Numbered from the stretch's first letter, positions 37,164 to 46,196 are shown. The stretch is 64,000 nt of DNA from Metasolibacillus fluoroglycofenilyticus (GCF_003049645.1 NZ_PYWK01000005.1:122582-186581), one strand, 5' to 3'. Notes: generated by a model from the letters alone, not told the origin. Translations and numbers: made by a program.

Positions 37164-37248
37164 TACTTGACCTAGTTTATTAATTAAAAATATTAATCAG
37201 TTTAAGCAATTACATTATATTATATTTTACTCAAATTCCATATAACAA

Positions 37249-37693
37249 GGAGTTGTCCAAGAAGCCTATTTTATTTTGCCACCGCATTGAAATCAATGTT
37301 TTCATCGCTTCCCTTTTACTGAAGGATAGCGCTGCTAAAGCGAATGTTCATCAAATTTTTAAAAGAGGCGTTCTCTGTTTATCCCGTATTAACAAATTTG
37401 TTTGCGACGAGTAACCGCAGGAGCACAGACCCCCACTTCAAAATAGCAGATAAAATCAAGATGTTTAAGTGGGGAATCAAACAGCCTGTAAAAACTAAGA
37501 ATGAGGCCAACACGATGTTGGTCACACAAGCGTTTTCGCAGGATGCGAAAACGCTTGTGTACCTCTATCACCAATCAGTGGGGATGTGCGAAAACCCCAA
37601 CTGATTGAAGGTTCACTTTATAGGAATCAACATTTTGCGAAACATCATCGCTACTGTCCAAAATGCCGGCTATGCACGGCTTTTTGGACAGCC
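37249..37693 (-). repeat. Long composite intergenic element, copy C (445 bp)
   Basis: GGAGTTGTCCAAGAAGCC at left, hairpin end GGCTTTTTGGACAGCC at right, 22 bases from the stop of the leftward rRNA methyltransferase gene. The nested module is 37383-37621 (239 bp) between TTTAT copies at 37378-37382 and 37617-37621. It shows the same stem-loop series as copies A and B, including AACACGATGTTGG and a GCGTTTTCGCAGGATGCGAAAACGC hairpin. The 37164-37715 gap contains no gene. Confidence 0.85.
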
Positions 37694-37715
37694 ACTTTGC
37701 AACATACATTTTATT

Positions 37716-39089
37716 TTACTTGCGTAATTCCATGTTACAAACAACCTCAACTTGTGCAGTCTGTGGGAACATATCAACAGGCTGCAAATATTCCACCTTA
37801 TACAGCTTCGTTAATTGCTGTAAGTCCTTCGCTAATGTGGAAGGGTTGCAAGACGTGTAGACAAGACGCTTCGGCTTAATTTTTAAAACAGATTGGATGA
37901 AGCTTGCGTCCAACCCTGTACGCGGTGGGTCTACTGTAATAACATCTGGCGTGAAGCCTTCGCGACGCCAGCGGGCAAGCAAGTCTTCTGCTTTACCTAC
38001 ATAATAACGCGCGTGTTTGAAGCCGTGATTACGGGCGTTGCGCTTTGCGTCAGTTATGCTCTCTGGTACGATATCCATGCCGCGTACTTCCTTTGCATCA
38101 CGTGCTAGCCATAAGCCAATCGTACCGACACCGCAGTAAGCGTCGACAATTGTTTCTTTCCCAGTTAGTGCTGCTGCTTTTTTTATTTCATTATATAAGT
38201 GCACTGTTTGCTTGGGATTAAGCTGGAAAAAGGCACGTGAAGATAAATCGAATGCTAATTCACCAAGCTCCTCGTGAATTGTTTCTTTCCCATCTAAAAT
38301 AATTGTTTCATCCCCGAAAATAAGTGATGTTTTCTCACGATTAATATTTTGAGTAATTGATACAATAGATGGATCTAGCTTTTTCATACGTTCGATTAAT
38401 TCCGCTTTATGTGGAAGCTCATTGCGTGTAGTTACAAGGCATACTTGTGTTTCACCTGTTCGAATACCTGTACGCACAACGATTGTACGTACTAATCCAT
38501 TTAATGTTTTTCCATCATAAATAGAGATGCCAAGCTTTTGTAAAATTTTACGAGTGCCGACCGTAATTTTCGATGTGGCAGGGTGCTGCACGAGGCAATC
38601 ATTAATATTAAGGAGCTTGTTGGAGCCTTCTGCGAAGAGTCCAGCATATACGCGTTTGCCTTCTTTACGCACCTGAAATTGGCTTTTATTGCGGTAATGC
38701 CAAGGGTTATCCATACCGATTGTTGGGCGAATAATAGCGTTTGCTGCTACTTGTGGCACATATTTTTCGAGTGCTTGTATGACGATATCACGTTTATTTT
38801 TTAGCTGTGCCTCATAATTCATATGCTGAAGCTGGCAGCCCCCACATTCATCATAAACAGGGCAAGGAGCCTCTTGTCTATCAGTGCTTTTTTTACGAAT
38901 TGCTAAAACTTCCGCCTCGGCAAAATTGCGTTGCAGCTTTGTTACTTTTACCGTTACTTCTTCCCCAGGTAATGCGCCTTTGACAAACACAACATTACGC
39001 TTGAAAAAGCCAACGCCCTCTCCATTAATGCCAAGTCTTTTAATTGTTAAAGGGAATTTTTGCCCAAGTGTCATTGTTATTTGGTTCAT
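37716..39089 (-). CDS. rlmD: 23S rRNA (uracil-C5)-methyltransferase, RlmD/YfjO-type
   Basis: 457 residues. An N-terminal TRAM RNA-binding domain is followed by four-cysteine iron-sulfur residues (CPVYDECGGCQLQH plus a later Cys), SAM-binding VDAYCGVGTIGLWLA, DPPRTGLD, and the catalytic Cys in YTSCNPSTLAKDL. It methylates uridine in 23S rRNA. B. subtilis has two such proteins, YefA (RlmCD) and YfjO. Proximity to pdaA favours YfjO, so the exact target base is uncertain. The ATG at 39089 is chosen for its AAGGA site. Confidence 0.87.
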   Translation of the reverse strand: MNQITMTLGQKFPLTIKRLGINGEGVGFFKRNVVFVKGALPGEEVTVKVTKLQRNFAEAEVLAIRKKSTDRQEAPCPVYDECGGCQLQHMNYEAQLKNKRDIVIQALEKYVPQVAANAIIRPTIGMDNPWHYRNKSQFQVRKEGKRVYAGLFAEGSNKLLNINDCLVQHPATSKITVGTRKILQKLGISIYDGKTLNGLVRTIVVRTGIRTGETQVCLVTTRNELPHKAELIERMKKLDPSIVSITQNINREKTSLIFGDETIILDGKETIHEELGELAFDLSSRAFFQLNPKQTVHLYNEIKKAAALTGKETIVDAYCGVGTIGLWLARDAKEVRGMDIVPESITDAKRNARNHGFKHARYYVGKAEDLLARWRREGFTPDVITVDPPRTGLDASFIQSVLKIKPKRLVYTSCNPSTLAKDLQQLTKLYKVEYLQPVDMFPQTAQVEVVCNMELRK

Positions 39090-39154
39090 TGCTTTCACAT
39101 CCTTATACGAGTTCATCCCACCATTATAACGCATGGTGGGATGAAAAAAAAAGA

Positions 39155-39952
39155 TTAAGGTAATGTGACACCTTCATATTCAAGAACGAGGTCATCTAAT
39201 GATTGAAATGTGTAGCCTTGAGCCTTTGCATCCTGTATAAATTTGGGCAATGCCTCGGCATTATCCTGTGCGACTGTATGCATTAAAATAACTGCGCCAG
39301 GATGTAGCTGCTGCATTAGGGCATCATAGGCATATTTATAGCCGCGGCGCTCATCCTTCAGCCAATCCTTAAAGGCAACAGACCAGAAAATATGACGATA
39401 GCCATACTCATTGCCTACCTTTAATAGCTGTTCATTAAATATTCCTTCTGGTGGTCGGGCATAATAAGTACGTTCAATACCTGTTAGCTCCTTTAACTTC
39501 TGATCAAACTTTTGCCATTCAGCGACCATTTCGCTATCAGAAAGTCGTGCCATATTTGGATGTCCATAAGAATGATTGCCAATTGTATGACCATCCGCCA
39601 CCATGCGTTTTACTAAATCCGTGGCGCTCGTTAAATAATGCCCTGTTAAGAAAAAGGTTGCTGGGACATTTTCGGTAGCTAATGTGTCTAAAATACTTTC
39701 AGTAAAGCCGTTTTCGTAGCCGTTATCAAAGCTTAAATAAGCAATTTTTTCGTCAGGCTTTCCTTTGTAAATAGCCCCATATTTGTCAAGCAGTGCATCG
39801 AGCTGTGCGCCAGCCTGTGCGGGCTCGTTATTTGTTGAACGCTTAAAGCCCCAATGATATTCAGCTGCCTGTGCAGTAGAGTTTGTTGATAGCATAAATG
39901 TAACGATTGTTGCGCAAATAAGCATGATGCCTAAAAAATGATGTTTCCACAT
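39155..39952 (-). CDS. pdaA: Delta-lactam-biosynthetic polysaccharide deacetylase PdaA
   Basis: 265 residues with a signal peptide (cut after AQAAE). The NodB-type deacetylase domain has AYLSFDNGYENG (the Asp pair replaced by Asp-Asn, as in PdaA), the metal His in HTIGNHSYGHPNM, RPPEG and LMHT. The WGFKRSTNNEPAQAGAQLDALLDKYGAIY segment is characteristic of PdaA. It deacetylates N-acetylmuramate in spore cortex peptidoglycan, a step in muramic delta-lactam formation needed for germination. The ATG at 39952 is preferred, with GGGAGG 11 bases away. Confidence 0.87.
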   Translation of the reverse strand: MWKHHFLGIMLICATIVTFMLSTNSTAQAAEYHWGFKRSTNNEPAQAGAQLDALLDKYGAIYKGKPDEKIAYLSFDNGYENGFTESILDTLATENVPATFFLTGHYLTSATDLVKRMVADGHTIGNHSYGHPNMARLSDSEMVAEWQKFDQKLKELTGIERTYYARPPEGIFNEQLLKVGNEYGYRHIFWSVAFKDWLKDERRGYKYAYDALMQQLHPGAVILMHTVAQDNAEALPKFIQDAKAQGYTFQSLDDLVLEYEGVTLP

Positions 39953-39979
39953 AGTCGTGCAAGCCTCCCTTTTCAATGT

Positions 39980-40057
39980 AGCATTTACAGGCTGTGCGCT
40001 AATAGCCTGTAAATGCCCGAACTAACAATCAGTAGTGCTGATTGAAGTTTCACTTTC
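39980..40057. repeat. Shortened stand-alone copy of the nested module
   Basis: GCATTTACAGGCTG...AGCCTGTAAATGCCCGAACTAACAATCAGT...ACTGATTGAAGTTTCACTTT parallels 43878-44031. The outer stem and the CAATCAGT hairpin are retained while the inner CCCACTT hairpin is lost. Confidence 0.6.
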
Positions 40058-40077
40058 TAAGTAGGTTGCACAAAAAG

Positions 40078-40977
40078 CTAAGACTTATACAAATCACGAA
40101 GTGCTTCTTCAAGTGTAGGGAATTGGAAAGTAAAGCCTGCTGCAACTAGCTTATCGGGCACAACATGTTGACCCTCTAGGACGAGCACACTTTTTTCACC
40201 AAGTGCAAGTTGGAGTGCAAAGCTTGGCACAGGTAACCAATGCGGTCTATTTAAAACGCGTCCTACTGTTTTTCCAAAGCTTTTCATCCGCTGTGCATGT
40301 GGTGCTGTAAAATTAATCGGACCTTCAAGTGAAGATGTTTCAATCAAATATAAAATAGCTCGTGCCACATCATTGACATGAATCCATGACAGCCATTGCT
40401 TGCCAGAACCAATCGTACCACCAACAAACATTTTATAAGGCATAACGACTAATGGCAGTGCACCGGCGGTTTTATCTAAAATAACACCAAAACGAGCTAA
40501 ACATGTGCGAATACCTAATTGTTTTGCAAGAAGTGCCTTCTGTTCCCAATCTGCCACTGTTTTTCCTAAAAAATCCTGTGCCCGTTGTGTTGATGTTTCA
40601 TTATATGTAGCCGTTGTAGAAATAGGATAGATACCGACAGCGCTCGCATTTACAATAACTTGAGGAGGTGCTCCTAGCTGCGTAACAATGCGTAGCATTT
40701 CTTCGGTAGCGGTCATGCGGCTATTATAAATTGCTTCTTTTTGTTCAGCGGTCCAACGTCCATCATTTAGAGAAACACCTGCTAAATTGACAAATGCCTC
40801 AATGCCTTCAAGCTGCTCAAGGGGCAATACACCATTTAACCATTGAACATAGTGTACGCCCTTTTCAAGCTTTGGCTGTCCACGAGTTAAAATGATGACT
40901 TCATGCCCTTGTTGTTGTAGCAAAGTTGTAAGTGTATGACCAACTAAGCCTGTACCACCTGCAATTGCAATTTTCAT
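40078..40977 (-). CDS. yfhF: TIGR01777 family NAD(P)-binding epimerase-like protein YfhF
   Basis: 299 residues. An N-terminal Rossmann motif GGTGLVGHTL, the family motifs VNLAGVSLNDGRW and SAVGIYP, a C-terminal DUF1731 region (NRPHWLPVPSFALQLALGE) and the end motif GFTFQFPTLEEALRDL are seen. These are extended short-chain dehydrogenase-like proteins of unknown substrate. The start at 40977 follows AAAAGGAGGAG; the longer frame has no ribosome site. Divergent from recX, as in B. subtilis (yfhF-yfhG). Confidence 0.85.
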   Translation of the reverse strand: MKIAIAGGTGLVGHTLTTLLQQQGHEVIILTRGQPKLEKGVHYVQWLNGVLPLEQLEGIEAFVNLAGVSLNDGRWTAEQKEAIYNSRMTATEEMLRIVTQLGAPPQVIVNASAVGIYPISTTATYNETSTQRAQDFLGKTVADWEQKALLAKQLGIRTCLARFGVILDKTAGALPLVVMPYKMFVGGTIGSGKQWLSWIHVNDVARAILYLIETSSLEGPINFTAPHAQRMKSFGKTVGRVLNRPHWLPVPSFALQLALGEKSVLVLEGQHVVPDKLVAAGFTFQFPTLEEALRDLYKS

Positions 40978-41073
40978 CGTAATCTCCTCCTTTTGCCTTT
41001 CATACTGTATTCGTGAAAGGTTGCAAAAAAACCTGTATACTAAAGATAATTCGTAGAAGAAAGGAAAGAAGGC

Positions 41074-41877
41074 ATGTTTGTTATTACGAAAATAGGGCGT
41101 CAAAAAAACAATGCAGAGCGCTATAATATTTATTTGAATGAAAAATATGCCTTTGCCGTAGACGAAGGAACGCTAATTCAATTTGGATTGACAAAAGGCA
41201 AGGTGCTTGAGCAATTTGATATAGATGAAATTACGTATGAGGATGAAATTGCTAAGGCGTTTAGCAAGGCATTGCATTTTTTAAGCTTTCAAATGCGTAG
41301 CGAATATGAAGTGAAAAAAAAATTGCTTGATGCAGGGCATGGGGAGGCTGTTGTTTTAGAAGCTGTTCGCAAGTTAGAGCGGCTAGGGTTTTTAAACGAT
41401 GAAACCTATTCGAAAGCCTTGCTAGAAACGAAGAAAAAAACAGCAAGTAAGGGGCCACGTGCAATCAAGCAGGATTTAATGAAAAAAGGGATTGATAAAA
41501 AGCTTCAAGAGCAGGTATTACAAACGTTTACACATAAGGACCAGCTACAACTTGCCCTACAGCTAGCAGAAAAGGAAGTACGTGGAGGCAAAGGGCGAAC
41601 GCCAGCTCAAATAAAGCAAAAAATACAAGATGTACTTGTACGCAAAGGATATTCGTTTACAATTGTACAAGAAGTGCTTGAACAAATAACGATTGAGCGA
41701 CAAGATGAGGAGTGGCAGCATTTAATTGAAGAGCAGGGCGATAAAATTTGGCGTAAATATGCAGCGAAGCTCCAAGGCATTGAGCTACATATGAAAGTGA
41801 AGCAGGCACTTTATCAAAAAGGCTTTCCAATTGAAATTATTAATAGCTATATAAATCATAAGGAGTATGAAGAGTAA
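41074..41877 (+). CDS. recX: Recombination regulator RecX
   Basis: 267 residues, helical and basic. RecX three-helix repeats are seen, for example ALHFLSFQMRSEYEVKKKLLDAGH, RLGFLNDETYSKALLETKKK and GPRAIKQDLMKKGI. RecX binds RecA filaments and modulates strand exchange. The length fits the long Bacillus-type RecX. The stop overlaps the next start (TAATG), so it forms an operon with yfhH and yfhJ. Confidence 0.88.
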   Translation: MFVITKIGRQKNNAERYNIYLNEKYAFAVDEGTLIQFGLTKGKVLEQFDIDEITYEDEIAKAFSKALHFLSFQMRSEYEVKKKLLDAGHGEAVVLEAVRKLERLGFLNDETYSKALLETKKKTASKGPRAIKQDLMKKGIDKKLQEQVLQTFTHKDQLQLALQLAEKEVRGGKGRTPAQIKQKIQDVLVRKGYSFTIVQEVLEQITIERQDEEWQHLIEEQGDKIWRKYAAKLQGIELHMKVKQALYQKGFPIEIINSYINHKEYEE

Positions 41878-42203
41878 TGGAAAAAAATTATGCAGCTATG
41901 ACAGAGCAGGAGTTGCGAGTAGAAATTGCGGCATTGAGAGAAAAGGCACGCAAGGCAGAGCAGCTAGGCATTATGAATGAGTTTGCCGTTTATGACCGAA
42001 AAGCAATTATGGCAGCATCTTACTTAGTGGATTTAGATAAAATCGTGCTCGGTGAAATGTACCGTATTGACGGTGCGCCGGGAGAGTTTTTTAAAGTTGA
42101 CCGCTTAAAAGGACGCTTTGCTTGGGGGCATCGTCTAGGCAGTGAGCGCTATGAGGAGGCGTTGCCTGTAGCCATGTTATTGCCGATGAAGGTAGGGAAA
42201 TAA
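41877..42203 (+). CDS. yfhH: YfhH family (DUF1811) protein
   Basis: 108 residues: a helical N-terminus (YAAMTEQELRVEIAALREKARKAEQLGIMNEFAVYDRK) followed by a small beta-rich part (IYRIDGAPGEFFKVDRLKGRFAWG). Known family, unknown function. Its start overlaps the recX stop and it is followed after one base by yfhJ. Confidence 0.85.
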   Translation: MEKNYAAMTEQELRVEIAALREKARKAEQLGIMNEFAVYDRKAIMAASYLVDLDKIVLGEMYRIDGAPGEFFKVDRLKGRFAWGHRLGSERYEEALPVAMLLPMKVGK

Positions 42204-42204
42204 C

Positions 42205-42465
42205 ATGGAGCAGCATATTGAAAAGTTAACAGCGCATTTGCTGAAAAAAAATCCAGCACTATCAAAAGGGCGTGCACGCACATGGGTCGAGTTGCTGTGG
42301 AGTGATTTTGAGGCAACTTCCGCAAAAGCGGGTTATGCGTTTCGGGGAGCCGACTATACGGCAAACCTTGTAAAGCAACTAATAGAGAGCTACGGTGACA
42401 AGCTACATGAATTTGCGGGTAAAAATCCGAAATATGCACATTTATTAGATAATAGTGATGAGTAG
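42205..42465 (+). CDS. yfhJ: YfhJ family (WVELL) protein
   Basis: 86 residues containing the family hallmark ARTWVELLWSDFEATSAKAG. Function unknown. It is the last gene of the recX-yfhH-yfhJ operon. Its stop codon shares its final G with the repeat element beginning at 42465. Confidence 0.85.
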   Translation: MEQHIEKLTAHLLKKNPALSKGRARTWVELLWSDFEATSAKAGYAFRGADYTANLVKQLIESYGDKLHEFAGKNPKYAHLLDNSDE

Positions 42466-42670
42466 GGGTGACCCAAATGCCGTGCAACTACACGGCATTT
42501 GGAACGCTAGTGGTAGTGTTTTTGTAAAATGTTTGGTTATGAAAATAGCGAGTGATTTCTTTGGAAAAGAGAGGAATCTGACTTTTGCAGTGTTTTCCTT
42601 AGTAAAAGGGGAGAGATAAAATTTTTTTTTGCAATGCTTTGCTACAAAATTGTATTATTGGCATTTCCCC
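42465..42670 (+). repeat. Diverged short intergenic element (206 bp)
   Basis: Ends GGGGTGACCCAAATGCC and GGCATTTCCCC. The left end forms a hairpin (AAATGCCGTG...CACGGCATTT) directly at the yfhJ stop. Internal order matches the copy at 11637 (GTAAAATGTTT, CTTAGTAAAAGGGGAG, GCAATGC) with many substitutions, and the length class is the same (205-208 bp). The remainder to 42827 has no gene. Confidence 0.6.
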
Positions 42671-42827
42671 TAAGTGAAAAAAGAGGACACTGTACACTAT
42701 CAAAACAAATTGTTCTAGACTCTCACTTTAACAACAGGAGAAACATCGCTAGTCCCTATGTTTCTTTTATTTTCAGAGAAAGCCCTCTCCACTTTAATAA
42801 GCAAACAGTTTCTCAAAGCACTACCGA

Positions 42828-42872
42828 CAGTGTTCGAGAAGCCGACTACTGCACGACTTCTCGAACACCTTT
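42828..42872. terminator. Terminator at the end of yfhP
   Basis: GTGTTCGAGAAG pairs with CTTCTCGAACAC around a 15-base loop. It touches the stop codon of leftward yfhP and also faces the recX operon. Confidence 0.65.
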
Positions 42873-43857
42873 AATCACTTGCCCCAATTTGTAGCTTCCT
42901 TTGCAGCTTATCCTCTGTGAAAATCCATCCAGTATATGATGTGATGATGTCTAAATCATCATTTAAGTGTGCTACAGCAACAAATGGATAACGATTATTG
43001 CTGCGATAGCGTAAGTCAATTAGACGAACCTCTGTTAAGTCATTGTCAAGCTCGGAAATTTCCCAGCGATAAAGAGGTGAGAAAGAGACAAAGGCTGCTA
43101 AATTTGAATCGCTCAAAGCTTTTTCTATAAGCGGCGTTTTAGGTAGTGGGTGAATTTCGAATTTGTCATAAATATTGACTGTTCGTCCGTAAGCTTTTCC
43201 TACATAATAATGCGTTTTAGAGGCGGCTGCTACGCGCCAATTGAAAAAGCGCATTGTCGGTGCAACAATAACAAATTCCTCATCCTGAATTGTCGCATGG
43301 ACTGCTTTTTTAACAGCATTTTGCACGAAAAAGCGTAGAATATAGTATAGAAAAATAATAAAGTACATGATGCTGAACATTAAAACTGGATTTGCCCCGA
43401 AGGCCCATAGTAAAAGACCAATACAATGAATTGTAAAAATAAATGGGTCAAATGTGTTGATAACACCTAATGCCACCCATTTTTTTGAGAATGGGCGTAA
43501 TGCTTGTGTGCCGTAAGCGTTAAAAATATCAACGAAAACATGAAGAAAGACAGCAAGTTGAATCCAGAGCCATAAGTGAAAACTGTTGGCATCTTGGAAA
43601 ATTAACGATAAAATAGCCGTTATGAGGAGAGGCCATAATAAAGTAGCGGGAATAGAATGAGTAATTCCTCGATGATGACGTATATATATAGCGTTATTAC
43701 GCATTTTTAACACAGTATCGATATCGGGTGCTTGTGAACCGATAATTGTACCTACCATTACTGCAGTAAATGTGATGGAATGGTTTGCAACGACGGGGTC
43801 AGCTAGCGCTAAGCCGCCAAGTGCAATGCCCATAACTAAATGTGTACCAGAATCCAA
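42871..43857 (-). CDS. yfhP: YfhP/YdjM-type membrane-bound metal-dependent hydrolase
   Basis: 328 residues. N-terminal THLVMGIALGG and SQAPDIDTVLKMR...HHRGITHSIPATLLW are the metal-binding His/Asp motifs of the YdjM family (LexA-induced in E. coli). About four membrane helices lie at 20-40, 65-110 and 130-170, and a soluble C-terminal half follows. The TTG start at 43857 has AAAGGAG ten bases upstream. Function unknown; the position before mutY matches B. subtilis yfhP-yfhQ. Confidence 0.83.
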   Translation of the reverse strand: MDSGTHLVMGIALGGLALADPVVANHSITFTAVMVGTIIGSQAPDIDTVLKMRNNAIYIRHHRGITHSIPATLLWPLLITAILSLIFQDANSFHLWLWIQLAVFLHVFVDIFNAYGTQALRPFSKKWVALGVINTFDPFIFTIHCIGLLLWAFGANPVLMFSIMYFIIFLYYILRFFVQNAVKKAVHATIQDEEFVIVAPTMRFFNWRVAAASKTHYYVGKAYGRTVNIYDKFEIHPLPKTPLIEKALSDSNLAAFVSFSPLYRWEISELDNDLTEVRLIDLRYRSNNRYPFVAVAHLNDDLDIITSYTGWIFTEDKLQRKLQIGASD

Positions 43858-43877
43858 AATTTATCATCTCCTTTTAT

Positions 43878-44031
43878 TCCGCATTAACGGGCAGTAAAAC
43901 TCCCACTTCAAGACTTAAGTGAAAATCGGCTTAAGGATAAGTGAGAGATCAACTGCCCGTAAAAGCCCGATTGGTTCAACTAACAATCAGTGGGATGAGG
44001 AAAACCTCCACTGATTGAAGTTTCACTTTAT
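43878..44031 (+). repeat. Stand-alone module element F (154 bp)
   Basis: Starts CCGCATTAACGGGCAGT and ends GATTGAAGTTTCACTTTAT, with TTTAT also just before it (43873-43877). Inner pairs: ACGGGCAGT/ACTGCCCGT and CAATCAGTGG/CCACTGATTG. It corresponds to the nested module of the long elements in reverse orientation but has no inverted-end element around it. It lies between yfhP and mutY, which diverge. Confidence 0.75.
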
Positions 44032-44104
44032 CTAAGGACATCTTATTACTTCTATCATATACCCTTTTTCAATGAAAGAAAATCTAAAATAAGCGGAGGA
44101 AACT

Positions 44105-45136
44105 GTGAATTACGAATATAAACAACAATTTCGACACGCCTTAGTCGAATGGTTTAATAAAGAAAAAAGAGACTTACCTTGGCGACAGACGACAGAGCCT
44201 TACCATATATGGGTATCAGAGGTCATGCTACAACAAACACGTGTAGATACCGTTATTCCTTATTACAATCGTTTTATTGAGCGCTTTCCAACTGCCGAGA
44301 CGCTTGCCTATGCACCCGAGCAGGAGCTTTTAAAAATGTGGGAAGGGCTAGGTTATTACTCACGTGCTCGCAATTTACAGGCAGGTGTACGTGAAGTTGT
44401 TGAAACTTATAATAGCGTTGTACCCGATAACCGAGCAGATATTTCCAAGCTAAAAGGTGTTGGTCCTTATACAGCAGGTGCCATTCTTAGTATTGCTTAT
44501 GGCAAGCCAGAACATGCAGTCGACGGTAATGTAATGCGTGTTTTAAGCAGGGTATTACATATAAAAGAGGATATCGCTTTACAAAAAACGCGCAAAGTCT
44601 TTGAGGAGGCAGTTGATTTTTTAATTGACCCAGAAAATGCATCCTCCTTTAATCAAGGATTGATGGAGCTAGGCGCATTAATTTGTACACCGACTTCTCC
44701 TAAATGCTTATTATGCCCTGTACGCGAATATTGTATAGCATTTGAAGCAGGTGATGCAGCAGAGCTGCCTGTGAAAACGAAGAAAGTGAAAACGAAAGAA
44801 CTTAATTATGATGTAATTGTTATTGAAAACAATGAGGGTAGCTATTTATTAGAGAGGCGACCAGAAAAGGGATTACTTGCCGATATGTGGCAATTTCCGA
44901 TGTTGGAGCGAGGTAAAGAAAATATAACAGAAAAATATGGGGTGGAAATAGGTGAACAAAAGCCTATACTCCAGTTCAAGCATGTTTTTTCACATTTAAC
45001 ATGGCATATCGATAGCTATTACACAGTAGCAACAGCTATTTTATCTGAAAATAGGGAGTGGTTTACAAAGGAGCAAATAGCAAATTTGCCGATGCCCGTC
45101 CCAATGTTAAAAATTTGGTCAAAAACGGATGTATAA
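44105..45136 (+). CDS. mutY: Adenine DNA glycosylase MutY
   Basis: 343 residues. It removes adenine mispaired with 8-oxoguanine. Seen: EVMLQQTRVDTVIPYY near the catalytic Glu, the helix-hairpin-helix LKGVGPYTAGAILS with the catalytic Asp in AVDGNVMRVLSR, the iron-sulfur ligands C-X6-C-X2-C-X5-C (CTPTSPKCLLCPVREYC), and the C-terminal Nudix-like 8-oxoG recognition domain (YLLERRPEKGLLADMWQFP). GTG start at 44105 after GCGGAGGAA. The location corresponds to B. subtilis yfhQ. Confidence 0.94.
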   Translation: MNYEYKQQFRHALVEWFNKEKRDLPWRQTTEPYHIWVSEVMLQQTRVDTVIPYYNRFIERFPTAETLAYAPEQELLKMWEGLGYYSRARNLQAGVREVVETYNSVVPDNRADISKLKGVGPYTAGAILSIAYGKPEHAVDGNVMRVLSRVLHIKEDIALQKTRKVFEEAVDFLIDPENASSFNQGLMELGALICTPTSPKCLLCPVREYCIAFEAGDAAELPVKTKKVKTKELNYDVIVIENNEGSYLLERRPEKGLLADMWQFPMLERGKENITEKYGVEIGEQKPILQFKHVFSHLTWHIDSYYTVATAILSENREWFTKEQIANLPMPVPMLKIWSKTDV

Positions 45137-45182
45137 ATCACTTTATCGCGCGCACAATAATGAGCACGGAGGTGATTTGAAG

Positions 45183-45350
45183 ATGAAACGCAATCGTCAA
45201 AACAATGAGCAAGGGCAAAATCAAAACCCTACGCAACGCGAGGAGTTTGCAACAGAGCCAGATTTCCGCGAGATGGAAAAAAATAATCAATATGCTGGTA
45301 AACAGCAGCCGAAGAAAAGCTTTGGCAACCAAAACGAAGAAACGAAATAG
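45183..45350 (+). CDS. sspE: Gamma-type small acid-soluble spore protein
   Basis: 55 residues, rich in Asn, Gln, Lys and Glu. It carries one EEFATEPDF motif like the EFASE cleavage site for the germination protease in B. subtilis SspE, and is shorter than that protein (one repeat). It would be an amino-acid reserve in spores. Its position between mutY and ygaC is where sspE sits in B. subtilis. Start ATG 45183, ten bases after GGAGG; a TTG six bases earlier is too close to that site. Confidence 0.72.
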   Translation: MKRNRQNNEQGQNQNPTQREEFATEPDFREMEKNNQYAGKQQPKKSFGNQNEETK

Positions 45351-45361
45351 TTATAAAAGAG

Positions 45362-45398
45362 GGGTGTCGGGAAAACAAAACTTTCCCGACGCCCTTCT
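45362..45398 (+). terminator. Terminator after sspE
   Basis: GGGTGTCGGGAAA pairs with TTTCCCGACGCCC (one G-T pair) around an eight-base loop; the T content after it is moderate. Confidence 0.7.
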
Positions 45399-45586
45399 TG
45401 CTTGTTTGGCCAATTTGTTGTTTTTAATAATTTTGTGTTTTCTCACTACACGTTTATCTGAACGATTGCTATAATAAAATATGAATGTTACATTATAATA
45501 TAAATATTTATCTCGATTCAGAAGAAAATAGTCAGTAGGAGTCGAGGCAGAATTGCTTAATGGTGGACAAAAAGGTGGGCTTTGAT

Positions 45587-46138
45587 ATGGCATTACCAGT
45601 AGAAGGAGAAACGATACAAATACATAGCTACAAACACAATGGTCGCATTCATCGTATCTGGCAAGAGACGATGGTGCTAAAGGGAACTAAAAATGTCGTT
45701 ATTGGCGCAAATGAAAAGACCCTTGTAACAGAATCAGATGGGCGAACTTGGTTGACGAGAGAGCCGTCGATTTGTTATTTTCATGCAGAGCATTGGTTTA
45801 ATATTATTTGTATGCTACGCGAAGATGGTGTGTACTATTATTGCAATATGAGTTCACCATTTGTATATGACAGCAATTCCCTTAAATACATCGATTACGA
45901 TTTAGATGTAAAGGTTTTCCCGGATATGTCATACACATTACTAGATGAGGACGAGTATGAAGAGCATAAAACAGCAATGGCTTATCCTGAAGTAATTGAT
46001 AAAATTTTAAAGCGTAATGTAGCCAAGCTAATAAGCTGGATTCAACAGCGCAGAGGTCCATTTGCACCTGATTTTATCGAAGTATGGACAAATCGCTATC
46101 ATCTAAACCGTGAAATTCAAGGGGAAAATAGGTCATAA
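45587..46138 (+). CDS. ygaC: DUF402 nucleoside tri/diphosphatase YgaC/NtdP
   Basis: 183 residues. DUF402 beta-barrel motifs are [62 protein letters not shown] and the acidic LDEDEYEEH metal-binding region. The S. aureus homologue hydrolyses nucleoside tri- and diphosphates. Start at 45587, seven bases after AAAGGTGGG. The yga gene order is kept, though ygaB is missing here. Confidence 0.88.
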   Translation: MALPVEGETIQIHSYKHNGRIHRIWQETMVLKGTKNVVIGANEKTLVTESDGRTWLTREPSICYFHAEHWFNIICMLREDGVYYYCNMSSPFVYDSNSLKYIDYDLDVKVFPDMSYTLLDEDEYEEHKTAMAYPEVIDKILKRNVAKLISWIQQRRGPFAPDFIEVWTNRYHLNREIQGENRS

Positions 46139-46141
46139 TAG

Positions 46142-46183
46142 GCGTCCGAAAAGCGTGCTAAAGCACTGCTTTTCGGACGTTTC
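46142..46183 (+). terminator. Terminator after ygaC
   Basis: A GCGTCCGAAAAGCGTGCT...AGCACTGCTTTTCGGACGT hairpin followed by TTCGTTTG, a few bases from the ygaC stop. Its outer stem again resembles the repeat-element ends. Confidence 0.65.
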
Positions 46184-46196
46184 GTTTGTATTTTAT

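Noticed and set aside
42634..42894. 86-codon plus-strand frame between yfhJ and yfhP, tested as a possible sspK
   Set aside because: No spore-protein composition, no ribosome site, and it runs through a diverged repeat and the yfhP terminator.
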